In this document: in pieces, positions 10,803-22,311 of the stretch
Layout of the letters: each line of letters begins with the position of its first letter
Position numbering within the stretch: position 1 is the first letter of the stretch
Origin: Malaya genurostris
Lineage: Eukaryota; Arthropoda; Insecta; Diptera; Culicidae
DNA: 64,000 nucleotides
NCBI RefSeq assembly: GCF_030247185.1
Contig: NC_080570.1
Coordinates: 126,844,650-126,908,649 of the forward strand
Direction: 5' to 3'
Notes under the pieces: generated by a model
Seen by the model: only the letters and a program-made list of their open reading frames with translations
What the model was told of the DNA's origin: nothing
The model's database searches: none
Made by a program: the position numbers and the translations under genes

Positions 10803-11831
10803 TGACATGCTATTTTCACACTTCCGAATATCGATAATCGCACGTATTAGTTGTTTGTGTGAATTTTGAAAGCTTTTAATGCTTTCAGAATTATGCCGGT
10901 GTAAAGCGAAACACACGAGAGCCAAGACCGATTACGATGACATTAAAGATGCAATGTTTAAGTTTATTTAAATTATAAAAATTCTCAACAAATCGTTTGG
11001 AACCATTTATGATTTCTAAATTTAAGTCTTATGGGCTGAGGACAGTACCGTAAAGTGGCAGTTTTTTTTTGCTATTTTCCCGTTTCAAATTAAATTTTCT
11101 TGGAAACGGTGCAGAATATAGAAAAACCCACCTGACAATGTCTTTGAAATTTAGTTGAGAATATTCTGTGAAATTTTCAGAATGATTCATTGAGTTTAGC
11201 GGTCGTGTTGCATTTTTTTCTGACTGAAGAACTGCTGAAAATTGGAACGCACGGAAATGCATATCTCTACTTGTTCATCGAATATCTCGCCATTGAAGGC
11301 TTGTATTATAAATCTACCGTGACAAAGTCTAGATAATTTAGTTTAAATGCGATTAGTACATAAAAACATACATGTTATCGCGATAAAAATAAAGTCTTGT
11401 ATTTTTCTGTGAAACAAAGTCAGTTTCAATGCATCCGCCATTTTTTTCGCTTTGGTTTCCTGATAGCATTCTGAAAACGGAGATAGAAATAAAATTGGTT
11501 CGACAAGGCTGCCAAACACACATGTAATGTCCAACCGATACGACAGATAAATGTGATAAAACTTGTCATCGAAATAATAAAATGTATGCTGGCAACCTGG
11601 TACAGTTTACCTATATACGAGAGAGTACTAGAGAAATGCAATGCGCAAAGGGAATTGAGCGACCCTCCTGGTCGATTTAAAACTCAACACGTGGCCCTCT
11701 GTCCTCAGACCTTAAGTATCTACAAACCGGAAGACGCCATCTTGGATTTTAAAATTCTACAACTATAAACGATTGATATGCACTCATCATTACTCAGCTT
11801 AATCGGCCACGTAAAGCTTGTACGCAATAAG
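10803..11831. other. Anonymous DNA; possible weak TIR pair
   Basis: No gene was recognised. A ctgaggacag motif at 11036 and its reverse complement ctgtcctcag at 11699 could be the ends of a 670-bp MITE. The inverted match is only about 10 bp and I see no clean target duplication. Confidence 0.3.
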
Positions 11832-12168
11832 CAGGGTGGCAAGTGAATTGCCGATTTCAATTTCCCGGGTTTTTCCCGGTTTTCCCGGTGCGCGAGACAA
11901 AAAATTCCCGGTTTTGAGAACAGGTTCAAATCGCCTATGTTCAGTATTTTTTTGAATATTGCTAGAAATCCTTTATCCAAAAGAACATCGAGAGTTGAGA
12001 AATAAAGTATTTCTTGGTATATCGATTTAGAAATAGGAAATATTCAATATGCCAAGTGCACATAACAATGGGAATAAGTCGTTCTTGATTTTCTCATATA
12101 GATAAGTTATGCAATCACTGCGAAAACCGACTTTCGAACCAAGACCCGGAGGGCTGAGTGTCATAAAC

Positions 12169-13065
12169 GGAATTTTCATTTTAAAATTCCCGCGCTTGTC
12201 CAATCGGTAAACTTTTATTCTCTCAACGTTGGCAACACTTTTATACACATTCTGTCAAATTTTGACGCATATCGTACGATTAGTTTGGCGTCTATACAAA
12301 GAAGTTTTCGTGTGGCGATTTCTATAATGGATGAAAATTTAGAACAACGGCTCGCCTTCGAGGCGCCATTCGGTCGATTGTTGTGCGGTTTCGACGTCAT
12401 ATTCATAGATCCACACCTCATCACCAGTTATGATGCATTCGTTGAATGTGGGGTCACTATCTGCGTTAGAAATCATCTCTTTGGGCACATCAACAGGACG
12501 CTGCTTTTGAATGAAATTCAGCTTTTTTGGCTGCAGCCGAGAAGCGACGCGTTTCAAACCCAAAACATCAGTTAAAATGTGTTCGGCTGATCCATAAGAG
12601 ATGCCCAACAACACTGCAATCTCTCTAATCGGTACAGAACGATTTTGCAACACGATTTGCTTCGCCGATTCATTGTTTTCTTTAGTAACAGATGTTGTTG
12701 AGTGGCCAGGGATCTCATCATGATCCAAGCTTGCACGACCACCTTTGAAGCGTTTATACCACTCGTATGCCTGTGTTTTTCCTAGACACGACTCACCAAA
12801 GGTATTTTCTAACATTTTCAACGTTTCGGAACACTTAAATCCATTTGCAGCACAAAATTTGATGCACGCACGTTGTTCTAAATTTTCATCCATTATAAAA
12901 ATCGCCACACGAAAATTTTTCAACTTCTTTGTATAGACGCCAAACAAAAACTAATCGTACGATATGCGTCAAAATTTGACAGAATGTGTATAAAAGTGTT
13001 GCCAACGTTGAGAGAATACAAGTTTACCGATTGGACAAGCGCGGGAATTTTAAAATGAAAATTCC
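12169..13065 (-). mobile_element. Palindromic (foldback) mariner derivative
   Basis: Arms of about 181 bp (12169-12350) and 195 bp (12871-13065) are reverse complements with a few small indels. Both arms carry the same mariner 5' end, including the transposase start codon region (atggatgaaaatttagaaca). Between them lies the amino-terminal half of one transposase on the minus strand. The 3' half and 3' end are absent. The element is therefore an inverted duplication of the 5' end. Confidence 0.8.
12351..12894 (-). pseudogene. Mariner transposase, amino-terminal half only
   Basis: The frame starts at MDENLEQRACIKFC in the right arm. It runs through the paired DNA-binding domain (GKTQAYEWYKRFKGG, then SVPIREIAVLLGIS) and reaches the first catalytic motif ITGDEVWIYEYD near 12415-12440. 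It then runs into the left arm, where the sequence turns into the antisense of its own 5' end. The second and third aspartate motifs of the D,D34D family are missing. The open frame is uninterrupted for about 200 codons if upstream codons are counted. Residue choice resembles the mariner group also seen as GVQW/SETMAR-like transposases. Confidence 0.75.
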
Positions 13066-13240
13066 GGTTCTTTTTTATCATAAGGTATGTATGTATGTAA
13101 CGTTTCTGAGCGACCAATTTTCTCAGAGATGGCTGAACCGATTTTCTTGTGGTCCCATGCGAATTTCATCCGGATCCGACTTCCGGTTGTGAAAAGGGTG
13201 AACAGGCGGAGATCTGCAGAGTGAAAATATAAGCTCTAAT

Positions 13241-13879
13241 CTTGATTAGAAACTGTTTTTTCGGTTCGACAGACTCCTTGTATCGATTATATGATTTTGA
13301 GTGCTTTTTGATATTACGCTCCCAGCATTCAATATAGCATTATCAACGAAACGCTGAGCCACAAGACTTTCAAAACGTTTTTGTTTAAGTATGAGGATTT
13401 GCTCAATAGAAGATTTAAGAGTTAAATAATCCTTGGAACGACGTTTAAAACCGACATTCACAATTTGTCCAAATATTTATCTTTAGAACCAACCTCAATG
13501 TATTCCATCTTTTTTCGTCTGTTGCTTTGCTACTAATGTTATTCGTATGTACTAGCTCTTCAAGATGAAAACTCAATCTTTTTGACTATTTCAAATTAAT
13601 TCGCGGTAACAGTAGGATTAAAACAAAAAACATAGCTGGCCAGCGGATATGATAAAAGTGATAAGTCTTGCATTTCACGAAGGAATACAGTATTAACATT
13701 CTTGTAATTTTGTCTATAAATCAACACATTTCACTCAGACTTCATGCTCTATAATTCTCTTAAGTGCAGCTCAATAATTCTCTTAAGTGCAGCTTTTACC
13801 CCAAATTCGATTATTGTTATAGTCATTTGAAAGCCAAATAATTAAGAATTAAATTTAAAGCCTTATAATTAAAATTGAA
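13241..13879. other. Anonymous DNA inside the 11832-15040 element
   Basis: No gene or clear repeat was recognised. A 22-bp tandem duplication (aattctcttaagtgcagctc) lies at about 13753-13796. Confidence 0.3.
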
Positions 13880-13998
13880 ATTGTTATTATCCGAACTATT
13901 CAGTCTTTTGTAAGACTACCACTAAATAAGTCTTGTTAAGGCTTTCTGCAAAATCAGTAGTTCTTAAGACTCTTAGGATTCAATCTAGGAGTGTATTC

Positions 13999-14421
13999 TA
14001 GAGATAGGCCAAACCGTTCATTACAAAGAATCACTCAAAACTTAATAGTTCTACCGAAAGAATTAGTTCTATTGAATTCTTGGTTTCGTTCTTCTGAAAC
14101 TTTGTATGTTTCTTCGAAAATAATATGAGAGCTACAGATTACAGATTCAATAATAGTGAGTACTTTTTGCATGTATTTCTACCAACAATAATTCTCTTTT
14201 TATACGTTATCAAAGGTCACGAATGTGTGTAACTTCTACCAGATTCCTCAAACCAGCAAACATTCCGAAAAACGCAACTAACTTGTATACATCCTCTAAG
14301 AATTCGATTTTGTTTCATTTATATATAGAGAACTATCATTTTAAATAAAGAACTCAAATTTACTCACTCTTCGAGGAGAAATAACTCGTTGAACTGTTCG
14401 TGAACGGATTTCCCATCTCTA
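13999..14421. mobile_element. hAT-type non-autonomous element inside the Jockey relic
   Basis: The ends are tagagataggccaaaccgtt and, as reverse complement of the right side, tagagatgggaaatccgttc. Flanks gtgtattc (13991-13998) and gtatgttc (14422-14429) agree at 6 of 8 positions, a decayed 8-bp target duplication. The same TIR family bounds 35074-35945. No transposase is present. Confidence 0.65.
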
Positions 14422-14758
14422 GTATGTTCCAATACTATATTACCCTAGTATAGTCTAAAAAAAGTATACCTAAGGTTAAAAATGAACAACAAACAATTAT
14501 CCTCTTGATTCCATATAAAAACATATACGATATTCTTTCAAAATTGAATTTTGGCGAAACAGAACAAAATCCTTCTAAAATTTTTAATATGGACTTCTGT
14601 CGCTCTGGAAAAACAACAACAATCTATGCCTCTAGTGACTGAGACGATCTAAGTTTGATTCTTCGTCGACATCAACACCTGCATTCTTGTAAATTCTACT
14701 ATGAAATCCATAGGTAAGGATGTTTAATATAAATTAAACATTCACTGAACAAATCAAA

Positions 14759-14818
14759 CCTTTGTAAGGTTTTTCTAAACCTTTGTAAGGTTTTTCTAAA
14801 CCTTTGTAAGGTTTTTCA
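14759..14818 (+). repeat. Three tandem 21-bp units
   Basis: The unit aaacctttgtaaggtttttc is repeated three times head to tail. Each unit is itself partly palindromic (acctttgtaaggt). Confidence 0.8.
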
Positions 14819-15040
14819 CAAACTCTCAGAAACCAATTTCAACTCTCAAAGAAGGAAATAAAGTTTTACTCAACTTCTCACTTAAACACAAAATGGAGTA
14901 TTACCTCCAACTTTTCTTTTGTTTAATCAGGAAAATCATGATTTACTACGATTAAGGCTAGTAATTTTTTTCCCGGATTTACACTAAAATTCCCGACTTT
15001 TTCCCGGTTTTCCCGATTTTCCCGGTCACTTGCCACCCTG

Positions 15041-17689
15041 AATAAGACCTGAATAAAAATATCTTTTATGAAAAAAAAAAAAATTTTAGTGCACCGTTCA
15101 CAAAAATGACATAAAGAACTTAATTGGAAAATTTAAAATACCAGCTGCCGATTGTTGATTGATACAAACTCATTTAATATACAGTTTAGTATCGAGTCAC
15201 TCAGTCTCGTATGCAGTCCTACGTCAATCTCGCACTCATGTCTCCGACACGATCTTTTCATAGTTTTTAATAATATAAGATAGCTGTATCGAAAAAATAG
15301 GCAGCCCTTCAATGAACCGTTTTGCATGTTATTTTTCTGAAAGATTTATCGTTGCTTTTGGATTATTTTTTCTATTTACTTTGAATTCCGCGGATGATTT
15401 CAGTAATGCCAAAACGATAAAATCTCCGGATCACATCTGTGCTGAGATTGCACATTCTTTTTTCATCTACATTATCACTACATCATGGGTTATGTTTAAA
15501 CATGGACTAAACATAAAGCATGACCTTGCCGTACCAAAGTTTGCTTTTTTTTTCTCGCATATGTCAGGATTTTCGCGCAGCGTTGTTCATTAATCAAACT
15601 TTATCAAGATTAAACCCAACCACATCCCGGCGACGGAACCACGGAACGCCACACGAGGGGTTCCCTAGGTTCTGTACGGACCTCGGCATCAGTAAACCGA
15701 TGGGTTTTTACACAGCCAATGAGTGCTGCTTTTTCCAGTTATCCGAAACCGTACCCAACCCGACGTTCGTTCACGAATCCGGATCCTCCACATGGGTTGG
15801 CCAGCGTCCGCACCCGCCTTCGCCGGTTTTGACTGTTTGACCACTTTTCCGCCGGTGCGAATAGTCATTACTTTGCAGGAAACAAAAACGAAACGGAGGA
15901 AAAAAAAGTAGACGCAACAACAATGGCGAGGATCCGAACATTAGCGCACTCTGGTGGAACTGAAGCCGGTGACTGAACGCCAACGCCATCGGTGAAAAAT
16001 GGTGGGACATAATTGCAGTGTTTCGTCGGAATTTTTATACCGGGGAAAAAACCCATGCTTTGTAAAATGGGGCTTCGAAAATTCCAATCCGGTTAAATTG
16101 TCCGATTATGGCTCGACGTTAGCCCACGTAATTACATTTTTCGAGACTGATGGTTAATTTTTGATACCTCTAAAAACAAAATGGCTGGATGCGAAGGTGA
16201 AACGTGAAAAAAATAATGCTTTGTTTCAGTTATTCATTTATCATTCAATACCACGGCTGCTGTTTTCGGTTCGCTCATCTTACCGAGCCGTCAAAATAGC
16301 GTTCCAATGTAAACGTGTACAGATTTATTTATAGTAGGCGATGTCTTCCACGTGAAATGACATGGAAACATTCTTTGACCTGAACATCCAAGCATCCAAA
16401 ATTACTCACCCAAATTTCTATGGAATCAAGCGAATTCCACGGCTTACTGGATCGAAGATAATCCGTCGTTGCGTGGCCTCAGTTCATTACAGTGAAAGAT
16501 TTCAACCCTTCACGAAAACGGAGTCCGGGGAAACGTCGCGAGGTTCCGAGGAGAGTTGCCGTTTGGTTACTCTAAACAAAACATACCCGGGTCCAAGGTT
16601 GCGGGTTCAACCGCCGTAAAATTGACGTGTAATTAAATTTTATCTTCTGCGACGTGATTCACCACCACCACCACCATCATCACTATTCTCAGCAGCCAGC
16701 TTGACAGCCGGCCAGTGTTGCCAAATCAGATGGTATGGAGCGTGTGGCTCTGGGGTATGTCACGATGACACTGTAAACACTTCTCTCGACCGATTCCTGG
16801 TGGCACGCGTTGATGGTGGAATGTGCCAGTCACAAGAAGACAGACTCTCCGTGGTACATTCAATTATGACCTGGTGGCTCGGGAGTGAAGGAGGTTCCAC
16901 GCTCCGACGCTCTCTTGGTGGCCACCCACACAGAGTCTCGGAGCAGACATATCGAAACGGCTCAGCGGATGGGAAGTTAAATTTAATTAAATCGTACCGG
17001 GAGTGAAACCCGTCCCAGAACATATTGGTTTTGGTGCGGGGTGAGCCGCCGCCGCCGCCGCCACCATCACGCACCAACATCATCCTACATGAGCTTACAA
17101 CTCACACAGAGCAACAGAGGAATTTGATTGAGTGGTGAGTTAAGCTTCTAGGAAGGCATCCCGTTGGCAAAACGATAACATTAAGTGGCGCAAAAACAGT
17201 CATGTCGGGCAAATAAGCTAGGCAACCCGACGAGATAACTGCACAAAGTTTACGCGAACGTTGCGAAAAGTTTACTACGATTCAAGAACTCTCGATTATT
17301 TATAACCGTAACTTGTTAAGTTTTTCTACAAATCACAAATCAAAGTTTCTTTATTTTTGTTCAACATATTCGAGTACTTCAATTCTTTCAACAACTCAAA
17401 ACTTGACTTGCAGAATAGTACCGTGGATCTCTAACTGTCAATAATGACAGCTGTCAGTTTACAGCTACTGATTCCTTGCCAAACTTGGATATTTTTCAAA
17501 AAACTTCGTCTTCTTTTGAATCTTTCAGTCTTTCTGGTAACTTTCCTAATTCAAACGAAGAGAAATTATTATTGCCCTTTAATTGAACGACTTCGCAATG
17601 TCATCGCACTCGACAACGCAATCGTGGTTAAAGGGAAAATTTGAATTAATCTGCGTCAAGCGAACCCCAAAATATAGAAATGCGAATCT
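15041..17689. other. Anonymous DNA, GC-richer from 15.6 to 17.1 kb
   Basis: No gene or transposon was recognised. Simple repeats include (CAC)n near 16661-16680 and (GCC)n near 17045-17062. Short open frames do not resemble known proteins. The composition differs from the AT-rich flanks, so this may be single-copy host DNA such as intron or flanking sequence. Confidence 0.35.
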
Positions 17690-19021
17690 GTTACCAATTG
17701 CCAGCAAAATCAAGAACAGAGAAGCAAGAGCATAAACAAGAGCCAGAGTAAGAGCGCGAGTAAGACAAGAGAAAGATAAAGCAAGTAAAACGAAGAATTG
17801 TGTGCAATGATCGGTGATGGTAGAATGAAAAACTTGTAATGAAAACAGAGAACGGAAAAAAGTCAAAGAAACAGTAAAAAAAATGGAAAGCGGTCAATGA
17901 TGAATGGAAAATTAATAACAGAGACCGTAAAACAGGAATCGGCTGACGAAAACTGGGAATCAAAGAGTTTTTAACCAAAAATAAAAGACGGAAATGAACA
18001 ATAAATAAAAAGAGTGATGGAGAACAGAGAACGAAAATCCCACAGCTGAATAAACTGAAACATGGAAAACTAACAATGGAAGCTTGAGAACGGAAACCGC
18101 AAAACGTATAAGGAAGAACGTAAAATGAAAATTGACACATGAATAGAGGAGTATGGAAAACTTTTAATGGAGAAAGATGGGATCAGGAAAAGGCTATCGT
18201 TACAAGGGGAATGAGAAACGTTGAGTTCGGAACCTAGATCAGAAGACCGAAAATAAAAATGAACGAAAAATGTAGTGTAATGTAACGAAAATGGAAAACA
18301 GAAACTGAATCCGAAACATAGAAACTAGAAATCGAAACCCGAAAACGTAGACCGGAAAATCGAAAACAGTGAACGTAGAACGATGAATAAAGAACGTAAA
18401 ACAGGTAACGAAAAAGTTGAACATAGAAAACTCAAATCAGACAACGCAGAACGAAAGAAAAGGGAGAACGAAGAGTGGAAAAATGGAAAATGAAAAACGG
18501 AGAATTGGGCATCGAAAATAGAATGAAATATGAAAAACTAAAGACAAACGATGTAAAATGAAAAATGGATGACGGAGACCGCAGAACGTAGAGCAACAGC
18601 TTAAGAAAAAAAAAGAGTAGAACCAAGAGTAGATCAAGAGTAAAGGTAAGAGAGAAAGCATTAATAGCAAGTGCAAAAGCAAAGGAAGGTTATGGAATAA
18701 AAAATGAATGAAAAACGATAACGAAGAAAAAACAGAAAAAAACGAAAATCTTAAAATGAACAATGGAAATCATCAAATTCAAATCAGAGAACATAAACCC
18801 CACAACGAAGAACGGAAATCGCAGAATAGAGAACGGAGAAGAAAAAACATAGAAACAAAAAAACAAAAACTGGAAAAGGAAAAATGGAGGACGAAGAACA
18901 GAGATCAAAATACAGAAAATTGAAAATGCGAAACGAGGGATGGAGAATCGATTATAATAGATCAGAAATAAAAAAAACGTGAATCAGAAAATGGAGAACT
19001 GAAACTATAGGAAACCGAGAA
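17690..19021 (+). repeat. Purine-rich degenerate repeat
   Basis: The plus strand is dominated by A and G with scattered C, in loose units such as agagaacggaaa, ggaaaac and gaacgtaaa. The units look like a decayed form of the heptamer array that follows. Open frames on the minus strand are rich in Phe, Ser and Leu only because of this bias. Confidence 0.65.
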
Positions 19022-19659
19022 CTAAGAACGAAGAACGAAGAATGAAGAACGAAGAACGAAGAACGAAGAACGAAGAACGAAGAACGAAGAACGAAGAACG
19101 AAGAACGAAGAACGAAGAACGAAGAACGAAGAACGAAGAACGAAGAACGAAGAACGAAGAACGAAGAACGAAGAACGAAGAACGAAGAACGAAGAACGAA
19201 GAACGAAGAACGAAGAACGAAGAACGAAGAACGAAGAACGAAGAACGAAGAACGAAGAACGAAGAACGAAGAACGAAGAACGAAGAACGAAGAACGAAGA
19301 ACGAAGAACGAAGAACGAAGAACGAAGAACGAAGAACGAAGAACGAAGAACGAAGAACGAAGAACGAAGAACGAAGAACGAAGAACGAAGAACGAAGAAC
19401 GAAGAACGAAGAACGAAGAACGAAGAACGAAGAACGAAGAACGAAGAACGAAGAACGAAGAACGAAGAACGAAGAACGAAGAACGAAGAACGAAGAATGG
19501 AGAACGAAGAACGAAGAACGAAGAACGAAGAACGAAGAACGAAGAACGAAGAACGAAGAACGAAGAACGAAGAACGAAGAACGAAGAACGAAGAACGAAG
19601 AACGAAGAACGAAGAACGAAGAACGAAGAACGAAGAACGAAGAACGAAGAACGAAGAAC
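19022..19659 (+). repeat. Heptamer satellite (GAAGAAC)n, about 91 units
   Basis: The array is almost perfect. The only departures I saw are gaatgaag near 19040 and gaatggag near 19496. Because 7 is not a multiple of 3, every frame reads the same 7-residue cycle (KNEERRT on plus, VLRSSFF on minus) with no stop. The open frames are therefore not evidence of a protein. Confidence 0.97.
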
Positions 19660-20696
19660 TAACAACTAACAACTTAGATCGAAAAACGAAACAGAAAACA
19701 AGAGACAAAGAGACAGAAAAAGACTAAGAAGAAGAAGAAAAAGAAAACGAAAAAAAAGAAAAAAAAAACAAAAATAAACAAAAGAAAAAAGAAATGAAAA
19801 TAAAAGAGTTAAGAATAAGAGAAAGTAATTCCATCGCACTTGTTAGCAGAATTGTGTTTTGTCGGAAAATTAGGATTACTTTTGTTAAACGATGCTCAAA
19901 TACAGAATTACGAAACTGTTACCAGTTATAGCTAGAGCAAGAAAAAGTAAGAGCATACGATTTAGAAAGAGAACGAACAAAAGCAATAGCAAGAGCATTA
20001 GTGCGACAAAAGAAGGGAATAGGAAGAAAAACGTTTTAAAAAAGAAAAAAGAACAAGAAAAAATAAAAAGAAGAAAAAGAAGGAGAAAAACAAGTAAAAG
20101 AAAAATTAAAAAAGAAAAGAAAAAGGAGAAAAAAAAAATAAAATAAAGGAAAATTAAAATAAAAGAAAAATAAAAAGAAGGAGATAAAAAAGAAAAAAAA
20201 TAAATAAAGAAAAAGAAAAATTTAAATAAATTGATAATGTTAAAAAGTGGAAAAAACCAAGAGATTAAGAAAAAGAAAATAGAGAATAGAAAATAAAAAA
20301 AAGAAAACTGAAAACTGAAAACAAGGAACGTAATAGACGATAGATTGGTAGACGAAAACTGTAAATCGGTGAACTTCGATCCAAAAGTTGAGGATCGGAA
20401 ATGAGAAAAAATGGAAATATAGAAGGATGAAAGTCATAGAAAGAAAATAGCAAAACTTAAAACAGAACAAGAAAAATAAATTATGGAATCGAGAGAACCG
20501 TAGAACATACAAGCGAGAACGTAAATCGAAAAATGACAAATGGACAGCGGATAATCAAAATCAAAAAATAGAGAACGAGGAATGAAGAGCAGTACGTTAA
20601 ATCGAATACGTCGATTTTGACGTTATGCCATAAAAACAAGCTTGATAAGAGGGGTGTAGATCAGAACGCGAATTAAGAAAAACGGGAAATACAACA
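19660..20696 (+). repeat. Purine-rich degenerate repeat between the two satellites
   Basis: The stretch has A/G-rich runs such as aagaaaaagaaaacg and aagaagaagaaa. About 19810-19900 and 20580-20690 are more ordinary. No gene was found. Confidence 0.6.
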
Positions 20697-22311
20697 TAGG
20701 AAATAGGAAATAGGAAATAGGAAATAGGAAATAGGAAATAGGAAATAGGAAATAGGAAATAGGAAATAGGAAATAGGAAATAGGAAATAGGAAATAGGAA
20801 ATAGGAAATAGGAAATAGGAAATAGGAAATAGGAAATAGGAAATAGGAAATAGGAAATAGGAAATAGGAAATAGGAAATAGGAAAATAGGAAATAGGAAA
20901 TAGGAAATAGGAAATAGGAAATAGGAAATAGGAAATAGGAAATAGGAAATAGGAAATAGGAAATAGGAAATAGGAAATAGGAAATAGGAAATAGGAAATA
21001 GGAAATAGGAAATAGGAAATAGGAAATAGGAAATAGGAAATAGGAAATAGGAAATAGGAAATAGGAAATAGGAAATAGGAAATAGGAAATAGGAAATAGG
21101 AAATAGGAAATAGGAAATAGGAAATAGGAAATAGGAAATAGGAAATAGGAAATAGGAAATAGGAAATAGGAAATAGGAAATAGGAAATAGGAAATAGGAA
21201 ATAGGAAATAGGAAATAGGAAATAGGAAATAGGAAATAGGAAATAGGAAATAGGAAATAGGAAATAGGAAATAGGAAATAGGAAATAGGAAATAGGAAAT
21301 AGGAAATAGGAAATAGGAAATAGGAAATAGGAAATAGGAAATAGGAAATAGGAAATAGGAAATAGGAAATAGGAAATAGGAAATAGGAAATAGGAAATAG
21401 GAAATAGGAAATAGGAAATAGGAAATAGGAAATAGGAAATAGGAAATAGGAAATAGGAAATAGGAAATAGGAAATAGGAAATAGGAAATAGGAAATAGGA
21501 AATAGGAAATAGGAAATAGGAAATAGGAAATAGGAAATAGGAAATAGGAAATAGGAAATAGGAAATAGGAAATAGGAAATAGGAAATAGGAAATAGGAAA
21601 TAGGAAATAGGAAATAGGAAATAGGAAATAGGAAATAGGAAATAGGAAATAGGAAATAGGAAATAGGAAATAGGAAATAGGAAATAGGAAATAGGAAATA
21701 GGAAATAGGAAATAGGAAATAGGAAATAGGAAATAGGAAATAGGAAATAGGAAATAGGAAATAGGAAATAGGAAATAGGAAATAGGAAATAGGAAATAGG
21801 AAATAGGAAATAGGAAATAGGAAATAGGAAATAGGAAATAGGAAATAGGAAATAGGAAATAGGAAATAGGAAATAGGAAATAGGAAATAGGAAATAGGAA
21901 ATAGGAAATAGGAAATAGGAAATAGGAAATAGGAAATAGGAAATAGGAAATAGGAAATAGGAAATAGGAAATAGGAAATAGGAAATAGGAAATAGGAAAT
22001 AGGAAATAGGAAATAGGAAATAGGAAATAGGAAATAGGAAATAGGAAATAGGAAATAGGAAATAGGAAATAGGAAATAGGAAATAGGAAATAGGAAATAG
22101 GAAATAGGAAATAGGAAATAGGAAATAGGAAATAGGAAATAGGAAATAGGAAATAGGAAATAGGAAATAGGAAATAGGAAATAGGAAATAGGAAATAGGA
22201 AATAGGAAATAGGAAATAGGAAATAGGAAATAGGAAATAGGAAATAGGAAATAGGAAGTAGGAAATAGGAAATAGGAAATAGGAAATAGGAAATAGGAAA
22301 TAAAAAATAGG
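20697..22311 (+). repeat. Heptamer satellite (GGAAATA)n, about 230 units
   Basis: The array of about 1.6 kb has a 7-bp period. One insertion of an A (ggaaaatagg) at about 20881 shifts the phase. A single base change (ggaagta) lies near 22255, and the last units decay at 22300-22311. The minus strand reads a continuous SYFLFPI cycle in all frames, which is an artefact of the period. Confidence 0.97.

Larger units (their letters stand above)
12088..13240 (+). repeat. Dispersed mosquito-type repeat (gcctttctc family), split by the palindromic mariner
   Basis: The head ttctcatatagataagttatgcaatcactg.. with ctttcgaaccaagacccgga lies at 12088-12168. The body tctcagagatggctgaaccg with cggatccgacttccgg lies at 13066-13200. 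The same order of blocks occurs at 26738-27780 and 31728-33300, where they are contiguous apart from other insertions. The family has no coding capacity that I can see. Confidence 0.65.
13880..14830 (+). pseudogene. Jockey-clade retrotransposon relic (leader and start of ORF1)
   Basis: About 13895-13980 has the agtctttt..aagact hairpin units also found in the Jockey leader at 56440-56690. After the hAT insertion, about 14520-14650 matches ORF1 of the 56.7-kb Jockey element. It shows acatatacgatattcttt (NIYEIL) and, near 14588, atggacttctgtcgctctgg followed by aaacaacaacaatctatgcc, matching the MEACRSGKKQQSM region at 56965. Frames are destroyed. The recognisable part ends near 14690. Confidence 0.6.
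11832..15040. mobile_element. Terminal-inverted-repeat element with 6-bp target duplication, filled with nested insertions
   Basis: The left end is cagggtggcaagtga. The right end is tcacttgccaccctg, its exact reverse complement over 15 bases. The direct repeat aataag lies just outside both ends (11826-11831 and 15041-15046). Runs of ttcccggttttcccgg lie just inside both ends. The interior is mostly later insertions (12088-13240 and 13880-14830), so the original was much shorter than 3.2 kb. The TIR start resembles hAT-type ends, but only 6 bp of duplication are visible. Confidence 0.7.

Noticed and set aside
11036..11708. MITE with ctgaggacag ends
   Set aside because: The inverted match is only about 10 bp and no target duplication is evident, so I did not list it as an element.
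18952..19727. Long open frames on both strands with 7-residue repeats
   Set aside because: They come from the (GAAGAAC)n satellite. A 7-bp period without a stop gives open frames in all phases, and no start, domain or normal codon use supports a gene.
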